A program made the translations under genes and the position numbers. A model generated the notes under the pieces. The model was given only the letters and a program-made list of their open reading frames with translations. It did not search any database and was not told the DNA's origin. Shown piece after piece: positions 9,411 through 20,292 of a DNA stretch of 64,000 bases; within the stretch, counting starts at the first letter, position 1; every line of letters begins with the position of its first letter. The stretch lies in NCBI GenBank assembly GCA_009746045.1, contig RPFO01000448.1:3082049-3146048 (forward strand), in the 5' to 3' direction. This DNA is from Mesostigma viride. Lineage: Eukaryota; Streptophyta; Mesostigmatophyceae; Mesostigmatales; Mesostigmataceae.

Positions 9411-10865
9411 GAGCTCCGAGACATCATGATGGTGCAGGTGCACCTAGAGCATGATGAAGTGTCGTTTACATTCCCACCCTTGCAGGAAGTCTGAGCTTAG
9501 AATGTATTAAAAGCCACATGCCCCTTCTCTGGGATATATGTCATGCACTGCTACATACACTCCCAACGGAGTTATGTTCCTAATTAATTAATCTCAGCAG
9601 AGAGTACCTCTCTGCATGGGCAAAGCTAGCATGACTAAATACTCTAACTAAGGCTAATGCATATCATTGGCGGGTGGGAGCCCATCGCGTAGGCAATGAT
9701 ACATGGCCACGTCACTAAGCTTGAGTAGTCTACACCGACTACTGCTATACAGTCCCCCAGGCTGGGGTGCATGGCTGGGGTGGCTGGGCCGGCGGCAGGG
9801 GTCGCCTGCCATGCAGGGCTTGATCGAGGGGAATATAATCCTCATCTGAGCTGTCCTAGCTCTACTGTATGTAATGGCGCAGACAGTAATGGCATGCTTA
9901 GGTACATGCAAGTCCTCCTTGCGGACGTGTGCAGCCTATAGCCCACACGGAAAATCGCCCGGCATGCAGCATGTTGGTGGTCAACTGCGCCGTCCAGCTT
10001 TTTCGCAAGGTCGGCTGTGAAGCTGTCCAGCAGGTCTCCGGGTGCACGGCATCTTGGATGGATTTCGGAGTGCAAGCCCTCTGATATAAACCATACCATC
10101 GATCCGCCACCGTCGCCAACTATATACTAATTTGCCGGCCATATATCTCGTGTGCACGGACCATGAGTGTCCGGCCAGGTACATGGATGTACGGGCCCTG
10201 CCGGGGGGCCCTGCTGGCGTCAGCCAAATGGCCTCGGCGGGATGCACATCCTCCTATATATGACAGGGCCGGCCCGGGCCCGACCACTGATCGCTCGCTA
10301 ATTAAATTCTGGCCAATTACTTTCGCAGGCCCCGCACACATGACGTGGCGCGCCGCATCGGATGTACCCAGTTCAAAGCTATGTGTCACCATTGCTTAAT
10401 TGAGAATGACCTGCATGGCGAGCATGAGGGACCATCGATCAGTGCACGATCTGTGCCCGCACCATCAGTTGACAAGGGAAAATGGGCTGTCATACATTGG
10501 ACAGGCCCACCACCCTGAAGGCTTTGCATGGCCCTGAGTGATCGATCCGGATCTCGATCTTCCCGGCCCCTGCGGCCCACTGCTAGCTAGAGAGGTATGT
10601 AGGCCTCAGGCCTCAAAAGCCATTGCCGCGGCCGGCCGGCCCGTGCATGGCATGAGGATTGCCACTAAGCTATGCCTCGTCTGCCATGATGCTGTTCGTA
10701 GAAGACAGCTCGGATCATGAACATTTTTCCCCATCTAGAGCAGCTAGTTTTGGGGCTTGATGCAGAAGATCTATGTTTTCAACTTTTGTGCTATTATAAT
10801 GAGACGAGAACTCTGTGGCATGTCCTCCGCTCATGGCACGCAAGTACCTACATACTCAGTACGGC
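9411..10865. other. Intergenic stretch with no supported gene
   Basis: Only short open frames without domain signals are present. At 9505-9590 there is a 3'-end-like sequence (AAAAGCCACATGCCCCTTCT, CTCCCAACGGAG, short TTAATTAA) that resembles the tail at 18305-18401, so a decayed retroelement end probably lies here. The remainder, rich in GGCC and GATC words, is not recognised. Confidence 0.5.
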
Positions 10866-11140
10866 AAGGCCAGGGGAGACGGCAACCACCCTGGCGGACG
10901 AGCTCAAGGACCAGCTTCTTACCCTCATGGGCGCCTGGTAGGTGAGGTAGAACTGCGTGCAGGTGCCCACCGCCTTCACTGTCCCCACTCACGGGACAAG
11001 GCGGCTCGATCCCCCCCGGGCAGTCCTGCTCACCTTCCCCTCCCCTGAGGATCGACAAGCAGCGGTTCAATTCTCGTCGCAAGAGGTTGCACGACCTCCC
11101 CTGGACGCTGGACGACGACCTGACCCCCGCTCAGCTCAAT
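10866..11140 (+). pseudogene. Decayed C-terminal part of LINE ORF1 (LINE C)
   Basis: Matches in order to the intact ORF1 at 16750-17010: TTLADELKDQLLTLMG, then the VEL...HRLPHSRDKAA region, then a RRKRLHDL-like block and LDDDLTPAQ. Small insertions such as CGATC and GCAG break the frame several times. It ends within the LTPAQ segment, where RT sequence begins. Confidence 0.65.
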
Positions 11141-11144
11141 CTGC

Positions 11145-12621
11145 TGCTGACCCCGGTAACTATCGGGGTGTCTGCCTCCAGACCGCCGCGCTATAGGTCT
11201 TCATGCGCGCATGATGCTGCACAGGTTCCGCGCCGCGCTGGACCCACACCTGGGTGAGTCTCAGATGGGTTTCCGTCGTGGTCGTAACACTGTCATGGCT
11301 GTGTTTGTCGCGCGCCGGTTGATGGAGGAGGTGCGTCGCCTTTGCCCTGACAGTCTGCCGCTGGTATTCATTTTTGTTGACTACATCAAGGCCTTTGACA
11401 CCGTCCTCAGTCTGGGAGGCTCTTTGGGCCATCCTAGCTCGGGATCGGGTGCCACCAGCGTTCATTTACTGCTGCCATTCGTGGACTGTATGAGGGCTCC
11501 CAGGCAGTAGTGGCGGACTGCGGAAGGCACCACTCCCACCATTCCCCCTTCACCACGGGGCCGGGGTGGCAAGTTTGCGTCCTGTCCCCATACCTGTTCA
11601 TTATTGTCTCGGATCACGTCATGCGCCGGGCACGTGCTCTTAACGGGGGTTCGAGCCAGGCTTGGACATCCTTAACGAGCGCGAGCATGGTGGGGTTGGC
11701 ACTGCATGCTACCGCCTGGCCAACCTGATTTATGCGGACGACACCACCCTCATCGCGCGCCCCGAGCACATTCAGACCTGGCTGGACTGTCAGTGGGCCT
11801 GGAGGCGAGGGCGGTGGGGTTGGAGATTAGTGTCAAAACTGAGGCGATGGTGTTTGGGGCCTCCAGTAGCCCACCGCGGCCGCGCCTGCTCGACGGGACG
11901 GAGGTCCCGTTCCGTGACCGCTTCAAACTGTTGGGGAGCATGCTCCCTGTCAGACACCCACGACGATGTGGCCATCCGCATCGGCCTGGCCTGGGCCAGG
12001 CTCCGTTCGCTCAACACCTACTGGCGCTCGAAGGGCCTGGGCGAGCATCGCAAGCGCATGCTCTTCAAGGTCCTCGTCCTCACGCGGTGCTCACCTATGG
12101 CGCCGAGGCGTGGACACTCACGGACACACTGGCAGCTATTAGCTAGACGGCACGGTTTACAGGATGCTCCGACAGGTCCTGAACCTAGGGTTTTCCAAGC
12201 GTAGGTCATTACGGAGTCTTTGTATCAGGGCCGGTATGCCTCGTATTTCGGACGAGATTAGGCAGCGTTACTAGGATAGCATTTGCAGGACATCTTGCTC
12301 GCACCAGCCAGGTCGACACCGCCCTCAGTTGGTCTGGCCGGCCCCCAGCGGCTTGGCCAACCAGGGCGGCATATCCTGACCTGGCCTGGCCCCAAGGGCA
12401 TTCCCAAAAGGGTAGGGAAACATGCCACGAACTACACCCAGATGTTGCTGGCCGACCTAGTGGTCCCAGCCCAGTTTGAACACCGCATCCACTCCCTGAG
12501 TCTCCCTTCTTCGGACAGCCATGCAGAACAAGACGCGGTGGCAGAAGATTGTCAAGGCTCACACGCCAGCCTCTGTGGGCAAGCCACCTCCCCCCAAGAG
12601 GAGGCAGCGTTTTGCTGAGTA
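11145..12621 (+). pseudogene. LINE C ORF2 reverse transcriptase and C-terminal region
   Basis: The translation in shifting frames gives MGFRRGRNTVMAVFVARRLM, VDYIKAFDTV, VCVLSPYLFIIV, NLIYADDTTLI, KTEAMVFG, RFKLLGSMLP, LTYGAEAWTLT and AGHLARTSQVDT in the order expected for RT followed by the LINE C-terminal region. It ends with a basic KRRQRFAE tail before TAG at 12619-12621. The same blocks occur in LINE A, so A and C belong to one family. At least four frame changes are needed, and the copy is non-functional as read. Confidence 0.7.
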
Positions 12622-14813
12622 GTGTAATTAGGATTTTATAGACTAGATAGCTTAGCGTTAGGTTAGTTTGATTACGCGGCTTCCTCCACTCCACCCACCC
12701 ATCATGGAATATGTGCTACACGATCTCCCAACGGAGGCATGTTATAATTTAATTTAAGGTTTGTTCGATTACGCGGCTCCGCCCACCTCCATCCATCCAG
12801 CAAGGAATATGTGCTACTACATGATCTCCCACGCAGTCACGTGTCTATTAATTAATTAATTAATGATCTCCCAACGGAGACATGTTATATAATTTAATTT
12901 AATTTAATTTTAACCAGCGCAGGCCAGAAATCGGGAGAATCCGGACCATGGTAGCTCGAGCCTGCCGTTATCTTGTCCGCGTTTTCACTGCCATGCACTC
13001 AAAAATCACTAGATTGTCCCATGAGGGTCCCATGGAAATGTATCAAAACTGAAGCCCCCTAATAACTACAGAAATGCAACTGACAACCACTGAATGATGT
13101 TTGGGGACCATAAACATGATGTTTGGGCATGCATGCCACCACTTGTTGGGGGTACTACCCCCAGCCATACACCGGCTATGAGCTAAAAATAGAAAAAAAC
13201 GCTGTCTGGGGCACATCTTGCCCAGAACAGTGGGAGAACCAGTTGCATGAAAAAAGTAATACCCATATAAAAATGTCATGGGACATGGTTTCTACCTCAT
13301 TGGATCAACAAAATCAGCACATCCCTTTGAGTTATTAATTTTTGGGCCAAAAATACGCTTTTTTAGGCGGGGCGTACCCATACACACTCATAACACATCA
13401 ATTAGGCCTAAAAAGTAGTAATCAAATTCTGTCATGACCATAGAAGGCACTGTCAAAGTTTGGTGGCATTCTGAGCTCAGCTGTAGCAGTTATTAATTTT
13501 GGCAGTTGGCCACCTGTGCAGGCGCTAAGGAAGGCATTAGTGAGTATTAACCCACTAGTCCGGGAATGGGTTTTTGGCATTTTTTGACCCCTGAAAATGA
13601 AAAAAATCATAACTCATAGACCACAACTCCAAATACCCCCAACCAAGGTGCTAGGAATATCTACACTTCAAGGGCTTTTAGAATATGCAATAATATCATG
13701 AGTTTATAAAGTGGTTTGCAAGATATTTAATGTCAAAGTTGGCCAAAAGACGTTCATTTTCAGGCAAGGGAAATCCCCTTAGTAGTTTACCCCTGCAGGG
13801 AGGGTTCTAAAAAATTATTCTGGGGTTGGACAATGTCAATAGATAGTGCCACCATGCTTTCCTTGGGTCAGACCGCACGGATAGCCCATCTGACCTATAT
13901 AATGCGCTCACTTACGTGTGTGGGTTACGCGCGCGTAAGCAGCCATCCATGAAATGCCACACAGCTATGCATTGTATACAGCCACATAGGACTGTCAAAA
14001 GTGCTGGGAAACAAAGAAGTGCTAAACCAGCACTAACGGAATGGCATCCTCCAAAGAAACACCACAAACTGAGCAGATTTGGGGCTAATAGCACTCATAC
14101 AGCAGGCATGGAAACCTGCTGCAAGAGGCACTGATGGCACACGTGTAAAATCGATGCATAAACGACAGATTCCCGTGCAAACGACATGCAAACACGTCGC
14201 CGTACCTGGCTTGATCACGACCTTTCCGGGTTCTGCTGGCCGGGACCCTCATATCTCACACTGGCTAATGCTTTCCAGGCATAGGCCGCCATAGCCGCAT
14301 AGTGAATTCATCGGACATGATTACCAGGTTGATGTTCTGTGCAAAGATGACCTATAAACGCATCCGAAACACAGGGACGCTGCTGCGGATTTCCCGTACC
14401 AAAACTGGGTGCTCGGGCTGGCGCAGACTGCCGGGCCATAAGAAGAAAATCGAAATATGGCATGCCATTACTCATCTGGTACTGACGACCAAGAAAGCAG
14501 TAATTTCTTACCTGTATTTTACCAATGCCATCCCATCTGGCCACCCCTGACCTACGAAAATCACGCATCATCATTCTGAGCAACATTCTGAACCATTGCA
14601 AGCCTCGAGACGCAAAATTTCCTTGATAACGGCACGCTAGCAGCCATATCTCGTTACGCGCGCGCGCGAGTGAAAATTTCCCGCCAAAGTCACGTGATAC
14701 TGTCTCAATACACGTTGTATTTACCAGGCTATGGCGAATATTACCCCCAAACCTATGCATCACCTTCGTCCTTAAGTGTTCCCAGACCCACCGGACCACT
14801 GACATCCGTCACA

Positions 14814-14851
14814 GGTGGCGCGGCGCTCCGGGAATTGAGCGCCGCGCCACC
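14814..14851. repeat. Perfect 15-bp stem, 8-nt loop hairpin
   Basis: GGTGGCGCGGCGCTC at 14814-14828 is the exact reverse complement of 14837-14851, separated by CGGGAATT. It is GC-rich and not followed by a T-run. It lies eight bases from a second perfect palindrome. Confidence 0.9.
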
Positions 14852-14858
14852 GGGGGTC

Positions 14859-14884
14859 AAACAGTTCGATATATCGAACTGTTT
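14859..14884. repeat. Perfect 26-bp palindrome
   Basis: AAACAGTTCGATA followed directly by its exact reverse complement TATCGAACTGTTT, with no spacer. It is followed by two direct copies of CCGGACTGG (about 14886 and 14904). Palindromes of this kind can be recombinase or dimeric-protein sites, or ends of a small inverted-repeat transposon; no neighbouring gene supports any one of these. Confidence 0.9.
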
Positions 14885-15539
14885 CCGGACTGGCACACCA
14901 TTCCGGACTGGTGGGAGGCACACTAACACTTCCTATGCCATCCAAAAGGCTCCTGACCATGCCCAATTCGACCACAATGTACAAGGAGGTGGCTGGGCAC
15001 GTCATGTGCCCTTGCCTTACCTCGACACGGGCAACCTGTTGCGTGTGTGCACAACAATGAGGCAGGTAGCTCTACATGCCTAGCCGACACTTCTAAAGCA
15101 TATTCCAGGTTTATGGTGTGGGCATCATCCCAAAACCAAGCTCAAACACACCCTAGAAAGCCATATCCACTAATTGCCCAACAAGGGTAACAACAGACAG
15201 TCCACAGAGAAAGCAGAATTATCATACATGCTGATTGCCAAGGCTTCTCACCATGGTTACCTTGCCTTGCTAGCATATGAATTAGGGCTCTCCCATTTTA
15301 GTGGGAGAAAGGCCAGCCTAGACAAGACAACGATAATCCCTACCTACGTGCAGTTCCACCCATGCAGTATGCCCCTCAGAAAAACCACTGCCACCTTTCT
15401 TTCCAGCGCAATTGGTTGCCAAGAAACAAACTCAAGCTTGTGAGCCTCTAACCACAATGAAGCCTCTGCTAAGAAAGGCCGCGTCAATATTCACACAAAA
15501 CTGAGTGCTGTTAGCAATCTCCTTCCACACGGGAACTTT

Positions 15540-17534
15540 TTTTTTCCTTTGCGTTGGCTGACGCAAATGGCTGACGGCGGTATGGCTGACGGCGGAGTTC
15601 AGATCTTTTGCGTCTGAGCCCCAAATTCGGTCAGACCACTTGCATTCGATGCGCCTTTCTAAGACGCACTTGCCAGTATAAACGGTTACGGCTGCCACGC
15701 AGTATAGACAAAGTTACGCACGTGACCAGCTATGACGACTACCAAAGCAAAACGAGGGCTGGAAAAGGAGCTGGCACAGCTTCCCAGCGCCCAGCCCAAC
15801 CCTCTCGCCCTCGCCATTGTTCCGCCGCCAGGCTTACCCGCCAACCAGCCGTCTGGGCCTGCCAACCCACCGCCAGCAGCCCCATCTCCCAGCGCCTCGC
15901 CTGAGCCCAAGAAACCCTGCCACGCTCGCAAATGGCGCCAGTTCCTCCCCGGCGACCGAGGATTCTCCCTCACCGGGTGGCAAGAATTGTCGCCGCAGGA
16001 ATGCATTGAGGTTCTCCAGTTCCTCGAACAGGAGCGGAAGCTCTTCGTGAAGGGGGCTATTGACTACGATGGAGACATGTCCTGGCTCTATGCTATGAAC
16101 GAAGCACAACAACGCCTGGCTATCTTGACCAGCCATTTCCAGCTCCGCCTCATCGACATCACCCGCACGCTCCGCACCCCAGCCCCCGCACAGCCGGCAG
16201 CCCCCTCGGCTTCCTCCCTCCGCAAGGATGACATCCGCGCAGTGCTGGAGGAGCACGTGACCTGGCCGCTGGCCGAGCAGCTGACATCGCTGAACACCAC
16301 GCTCAACACGGTCGAGGCCCGGGTCTCCAACGTGGAAACCAAGGTCGTCCACAAGCTCCAGCCCCAGTTCACGACGCTGCACACCGCGGCACAAGCTTCG
16401 GAAACGCATGCGGCACTTGTCTCTCGCCTTAACCAGGTGGAGGGCAAGTGTGGCGTGCTCCTGAAGAAGCTTGAGGCCATCACCGCCCACACCGAGGCCC
16501 TGGCCACACAGGTCCCCAAGATAGCGGAGCAGACGGCCACCATTGCATCCCAGCCACCCCGGCAGGATGCTGGCGACCTCCCGCCGCTCTCCTACGCGGA
16601 CCTGCTGCGGTCAGCGACCGCCTCCACCACCGACGCCATCGCCACAAAGCTCCAGGAGCTGGAGGACCACCGCCAGGCCCAGCAACGGGAGGTCACCGAT
16701 CGCGCTCGCCGCGAGTGCCGAGTGGTGCTACGTCGCTTCCCCCAGAAGCCAGGTGAGACGTCAACCTCTCTTGCTGACGAGCTCAAGAACCAGCTTCTTA
16801 CCCTCATGGGCCTGGTAGGTGAGGTAGAACTGCGTGGGTGCCACCGCCTTCCCCACTCACGGGACAAGGCGGCTCCCCCACCAGTCCTACTCACCTTCTC
16901 CTCCCCTGAGGATAAGCAGCGGTTCCTCTCTCGTCGCAAGCGGTTGCACGACCTCACCTGGACGCTGGATGACGACCTCACCCCCGCTCAGCAACAGCAG
17001 CGACGCGACCTGTGGCCGGAATACCTCCGCCATAAGCAGGACCCCCAGAAGCCCAAGGTGTACTGGAGGGGCGGGGACCTGATGATCAACCACAAGATGT
17101 GGACGCCCCCAGCGGGCTAGAATAGCAATAGCCCTAGCTTGTAACCATTGGCGTCACTGCCGCTAAGGCAGCCATGCCTAGAATGTTGCCTAGCTGTGCC
17201 AACACACCTAGTCACGTGCCGCCAACGCACGGTACACAACCAGCCATAGCCTAGTCCTAGTACAGCCATGCTACGCCCTGGCTATGTTCAGATTACTTGC
17301 CCACGCTCCTTGCTATGATATGCTCACATGGGTCTTATTGCACCCACAGTTTGCCGGATCGTTAGCCTGTCCTTTTAGCTAGCCGCGCCCGATTGCAGCT
17401 GTGGCATGCCTTTGGCATGAAGGAGACTGGGGGTCTCTGCCCTTTCTCCTGTAGTGCACACACAGGGATTAAAAGCACTTCGGTGCTCCGTGACTCCCCA
17501 ACGGGAGCACGAGTTTAATTAATTAATTAATTAA
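15540..17534 (+). mobile_element. ORF1-only LINE derivative with (TTAA)n tail
   Basis: The element has a 5' region with two short GGCTGACGGCGG direct repeats (about 15568-15597), one long intact ORF1, a 3' UTR, and the stem GTGCTCC...GGGAGCAC at about 17481-17509 immediately before a (TTAA)n tail at 17515-17534. No RT follows. It is therefore probably mobilised in trans by a full-length relative such as LINE A or C, whose ORF1 remnant is homologous. The 5' boundary is a guess. Confidence 0.6.
15732..17120 (+). CDS. LINE ORF1 protein (L1-type RNA-binding chaperone)
   Basis: An intact 462-residue ORF starts at the ATG in AGCTATGACG. The first 75 residues are proline/alanine-rich and probably disordered. 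A compact helical segment follows around residues 75-150. Residues about 200-300 show heptad-like spacing suited to a coiled coil that would trimerise the protein. Residues about 325-460 match the C-terminal layout of L1 ORF1 proteins: an RRM-like core (CRVVLRRFP, PVLLTFSSPEDKQRFL) and a C-terminal domain (LDDDLTPAQQQQRRDL, KPKVYWRGGDLMI). Such proteins coat the element RNA and act as nucleic-acid chaperones during reverse transcription. It has no stops or shifts, unlike every other LINE frame here, so this copy may be young. Confidence 0.75.
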   Translation: MTTTKAKRGLEKELAQLPSAQPNPLALAIVPPPGLPANQPSGPANPPPAAPSPSASPEPKKPCHARKWRQFLPGDRGFSLTGWQELSPQECIEVLQFLEQERKLFVKGAIDYDGDMSWLYAMNEAQQRLAILTSHFQLRLIDITRTLRTPAPAQPAAPSASSLRKDDIRAVLEEHVTWPLAEQLTSLNTTLNTVEARVSNVETKVVHKLQPQFTTLHTAAQASETHAALVSRLNQVEGKCGVLLKKLEAITAHTEALATQVPKIAEQTATIASQPPRQDAGDLPPLSYADLLRSATASTTDAIATKLQELEDHRQAQQREVTDRARRECRVVLRRFPQKPGETSTSLADELKNQLLTLMGLVGEVELRGCHRLPHSRDKAAPPPVLLTFSSPEDKQRFLSRRKRLHDLTWTLDDDLTPAQQQQRRDLWPEYLRHKQDPQKPKVYWRGGDLMINHKMWTPPAG

Positions 17535-18526
17535 TCTCCTTCCAAGAAACCACTCAGCAAATCCCTGACAACTTGACGATATGCCACGGTCACGCTTTGA
17601 CACGTCCCAGCCATGCAACGTACATAAAAACCACTGAAAGGTGCCAGGAATCTGGCGATGCGCAGCACGGAATGGCATTATACCTGGCGCTAACTGCACG
17701 GAAAAAAGCCGAAAACTTGCGTTGATAACCCATAAAGGAAGCGAAACATTCGTAGGGTCACGTTGATCACACGATCGTACCATTGCCGGAATTGTCCTTC
17801 GCCCAGCGGCGCAAGAAAGAACAACCTTCCATGGAATAATAAGACGCGCATCCCGCGAGCCTGGAGAGTGTCTTACCGATCATGACGGAAATCTTGCCGA
17901 AACCCAGCAAATTTTTTAAAGCTTTACCAATAACAATTTAAACGCATCCCTGACGCTAGGTAAAGCCCATAAAACCTGACAATAACCGCCGCCAGCGTGC
18001 ATTCTAATTTATTCCTCTCGACGAAAACATCAGATTGGACCCCCGTGGCGATGGTCATCAATAAAATCATCGACACTGCAAAAAACGCGAACTTCGCTAC
18101 GAAGTAGTATCATTTACTCATCGTCTTTAAGATTCGCTCAGTTTCTCTGCATTCCGCGAGCTATCTTTTTCTACTCTGCCTGAAAGCACGTCGCCATGGC
18201 CAGCTCCGGTGGGGGTGCGCGCACCGTGCACCACTTTTTCATGGTACGGACGGGTGCCGCGAATTTTCTGGCGCCAAAAATATTCGCGCCGGGACCGTCC
18301 CCTTAAAAGCCATATGCCCCTTCTCAGGGATATGCGCTACATGAGCTCCCAACGGATTTATGTTCTTAATTAATTAATTAATTAATTAATTAATTAATTA
18401 AGTAGCTTCCATCATCATTCCGTCATCATTCCGTCATCGCGACTAGGAGAAGTGCACCACCCTTATGCTGGCATCTGCCACCCCTATAGTGACCCTATAG
18501 TGACCGCGGCCTAGGATGGGGTCTCA
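17121..18526. other. Gene-free stretch: LINE 3' UTR, unknown AT-rich DNA and a second (TTAA)n tail
   Basis: 17121-17534 is the 3' UTR and tail of the ORF1-only element. 17537-18300 has no credible coding frame. 18301-18401 is another retroelement 3' end: AAAAGCCATATGCCCCTTCT, CTCCCAACGGA and a long (TTAA)n at 18366-18401. Short GATTCCGTCATCATT-like direct repeats follow at about 18410-18440. Confidence 0.5.
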
Positions 18527-18557
18527 CCCTAAGCCCTAAACCCTAAAACCCTAAACC
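18527..18557. repeat. Interstitial telomere-type repeats
   Basis: The tract consists of CCCTAAG, CCCTAAA, CCCTAAAA and CCCTAAA in direct succession. TTTAGGG and TTTTAGGG are the telomere repeats of most land plants and of several green algae. Only four units are present and both flanks are unrelated, so this is an internal relic, not a chromosome end. Confidence 0.8.
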
Positions 18558-18669
18558 ACCTGCAAAAACAGAAGTGCCCCCCTGCCACCACTGCTCACCA
18601 GGTTGTGACAAGGCTGGCATCTGTCACCACCCCGGCAGTTGTGATGGTGTGTTGGGGGTGTGACAAGGA

Positions 18670-19045
18670 TGGCGAAAAATTGCACGTACTTACTCTTATA
18701 TAAAGAACGCCCAATTTTTCGCCACCCTGCCACCCCTTGGCGCGGGGTATAGGAGGTGTTTGTCAAGGTGTGAGAGTGATGGCGAAAAATTGCACGTACT
18801 TACTCTTATATAAAGAACGCCCAATTTTTCGCCACCCTGCCACCCCTTGGCGCGGGGTATAGGAGGTGTTTTGTCAAGGTGTGAGAGTGATGGCGAAAAA
18901 TTGCACGTACTTACTCTTAAGAAAAGAACGCCCAATTTTTCGCCACCTTCCCCCACTGGCCGGCGCTGAGGTGGCGTGGGTTGTTGGATGTGGCGAAAAA
19001 TTGCACGTACTTACTCTTAAGAAAAGACCGCCCAATTTTTCGCCA
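18670..19045. repeat. Array of four 55-bp inverted-repeat (hairpin) units
   Basis: Units lie at 18670-18724, 18780-18834, 18891-18945 and 18991-19045. Each begins TGGCGAAAAATTG and ends CAATTTTTCGCCA, exact inverted repeats of 13 bp, around a core starting CACGTACTTACTCTTA. The first two have TATATAAAG in the core and the last two AAGAAAAG. Spacers of 45-56 bp between units 1-2 and 2-3 are near identical (CCTTGGCGCGGGGTATAGGA). The last spacer is different. The array ends about 320 bp before the first virus-like ORF. Confidence 0.85.
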
Positions 19046-19362
19046 TGTCCTCGCAGGGTGAGGGAGCCGGCGAGGGCCGCGCGGCGGGGTGTGCAGAGTG
19101 TTAGGGTTTATTAATCTGGAAACTCAGACGACCTATGCAAGAATCCCACACGACCTGTGTCGATGCATAAGAGGTTTACTCTGGATGTTTAACCCATAGT
19201 TAGAACTGCATTTCGAGACGAATGAAAATTGTTTTCATCATGCATTGACGCGTTGTATACTGCATAAACGAATTCATTAAAATTTATATCACGTTCACAT
19301 TCGTTATCAGCTCAACAAGAGCGAAATGGCAAGCTCGTTGCCGTCGTCAACAAGACGACACT

Positions 19363-19938
19363 CTACTCCTTGTCCTTGGAGTTTCCAGTCTGGCTCTTCA
19401 CAACGTTCGAGCCGGTCTTCCTCTTGTAGACATGGCCGTGGGAGCTTGAAGCTTCCTCGCGGCTCCTCTTCCTGCCATTGGAAGTGGCGGTCTTTGCGTC
19501 CTCGAAACCCTTCTTTACCTCCTCCCATGCCCTGTAGAGCGCAATGGGGGAAATGCCTGGCTGGCGCTTGGACTTGGAGAAGCCATTGAGGAAATCGTCA
19601 ACCATCTTAACGCACCCGTCGGCTTGGTCGAGGCGAATCCACTCGCAGCGGTCCTCGACCTTCCTCGGCTTTGCCGCATTCTTCTCGTAGACCCACTCGA
19701 CGCAAATTTTTGGCGTCTTGCGGTCGACATCGTCATATCCGGCGTCGTGAATCTTGAAGACCTCGCAGGTAGGTCCGGTGCCTCCAACAGCACCTTCGTT
19801 TCCGGAAAGAAGGGAGACCTTGTGCGTCAGGTGTGCGAGCTGGTCGGATATCTTTGTCTGGCCGTCCTCGAGACCATCGAGGATTTTTCCAAGCATTGCC
19901 AACGCCTTCTCGCAAGGCCCTGCGTTTCGGGAAGCCAT
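19363..19938 (-). CDS. Hypothetical protein at the left edge of the provirus
   Basis: The frame is open further upstream (to 20037), but the internal ATG at 19938 starts a better balanced protein of about 190 residues (MASRNAGPCEKALAML). It has an N-terminal helical segment with heptad-like leucines (LGKILDGLEDGQTKISDQL), a central mixed domain with ICVEWVYEK, and a C-terminal basic, serine-rich tail with a KRSREE/KRKTG stretch that could serve as a nuclear localisation signal. No family is recognised. It lies outside the duplicated block, so copy 2 has no counterpart, and it could be host DNA rather than viral. Confidence 0.4.
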   Translation of the reverse strand: MASRNAGPCEKALAMLGKILDGLEDGQTKISDQLAHLTHKVSLLSGNEGAVGGTGPTCEVFKIHDAGYDDVDRKTPKICVEWVYEKNAAKPRKVEDRCEWIRLDQADGCVKMVDDFLNGFSKSKRQPGISPIALYRAWEEVKKGFEDAKTATSNGRKRSREEASSSHGHVYKRKTGSNVVKSQTGNSKDKE

Positions 19939-20088
19939 GGCTACCGGCAGAGAGCTTGGCAACGTGAGATGCGTGACTTGCACGTGATTTTGCCTATTTG
20001 TGCACAATGTGCCAAGGTCCGTTACGTCTGCTGGCACGGCCTGGACAGGACGCGAAGGTGGCTGGACTTGTACAAGTGTCGAACTTGG

Positions 20089-20292
20089 CTAAATTTCGGA
20101 GCGATGCAAGTCTAAGGTGGCCTCTACCACGTGGCGAGTTCTGGGACGTGAATTTAGGTAAAAAGACTCGTAAGCGTGCGAGTAATCAACTGGGTCACTT
20201 GTCAAGCGCCTGAACGAAGATTCTAGAGTGTCCACGAGAGTGAATTTTCCGAAGCAACCACCCATATATAATTCATAGAAATTACTTGCCAT
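20089..20292 (-). CDS. Small hypothetical protein, 67 aa
   Basis: It starts at the ATG in TGCCATGGC and overlaps the last codons of the 172-aa gene upstream. It contains an aromatic N-terminus (MASNFYELYMGGCFGKF) and no known motif. The overlap arrangement and same strand as the structural block give slight support. In copy 2 only the first 21 or so codons remain because the duplicated block begins at the point equivalent to 20230. Confidence 0.3.
   Translation of the reverse strand: MASNFYELYMGGCFGKFTLVDTLESSFRRLTSDPVDYSHAYESFYLNSRPRTRHVVEATLDLHRSEI

Larger units (their letters stand above)
10866..12912 (+). mobile_element. LINE C: internally deleted retrotransposon, ORF1 tail joined to ORF2 RT
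   Basis: From 10866 the sequence matches, with many changes, the C-terminal third of the ORF1 protein encoded at 15732-17120. At about 11145 it jumps to NYRGVCLQTAAL, the start of an RT domain, and continues through motif A (FIFVDYIKAFDTV), motif C (YADDTTLI) and the LINE C-terminal block to a stop near 12621. Between 12690 and 12912 are two tail-like copies with GGAATATGTGCTAC, CTCCCAACGGAG and (TTTAA)n or (TTAA)n tracts. The ORF1-ORF2 join implies an internal deletion. Several frameshifts make it inactive. Confidence 0.7.
12622..15539. other. Long gene-free stretch with retroelement tails and perfect palindromes
   Basis: After the LINE C tails (12690-12912) I find no open frame with domain character. 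The region contains CGCAGTCACGTG plus (TTAA)n at 12835-12864, an alternating GC tract at about 14654-14668, and two strong palindromes annotated separately. Composition is close to balanced. It may hold decayed non-coding transposons, but none is recognised. Confidence 0.5.

Noticed and set aside
18527..18557. Chromosome end
   Set aside because: Only four telomere-type units, with long unrelated sequence on both sides.
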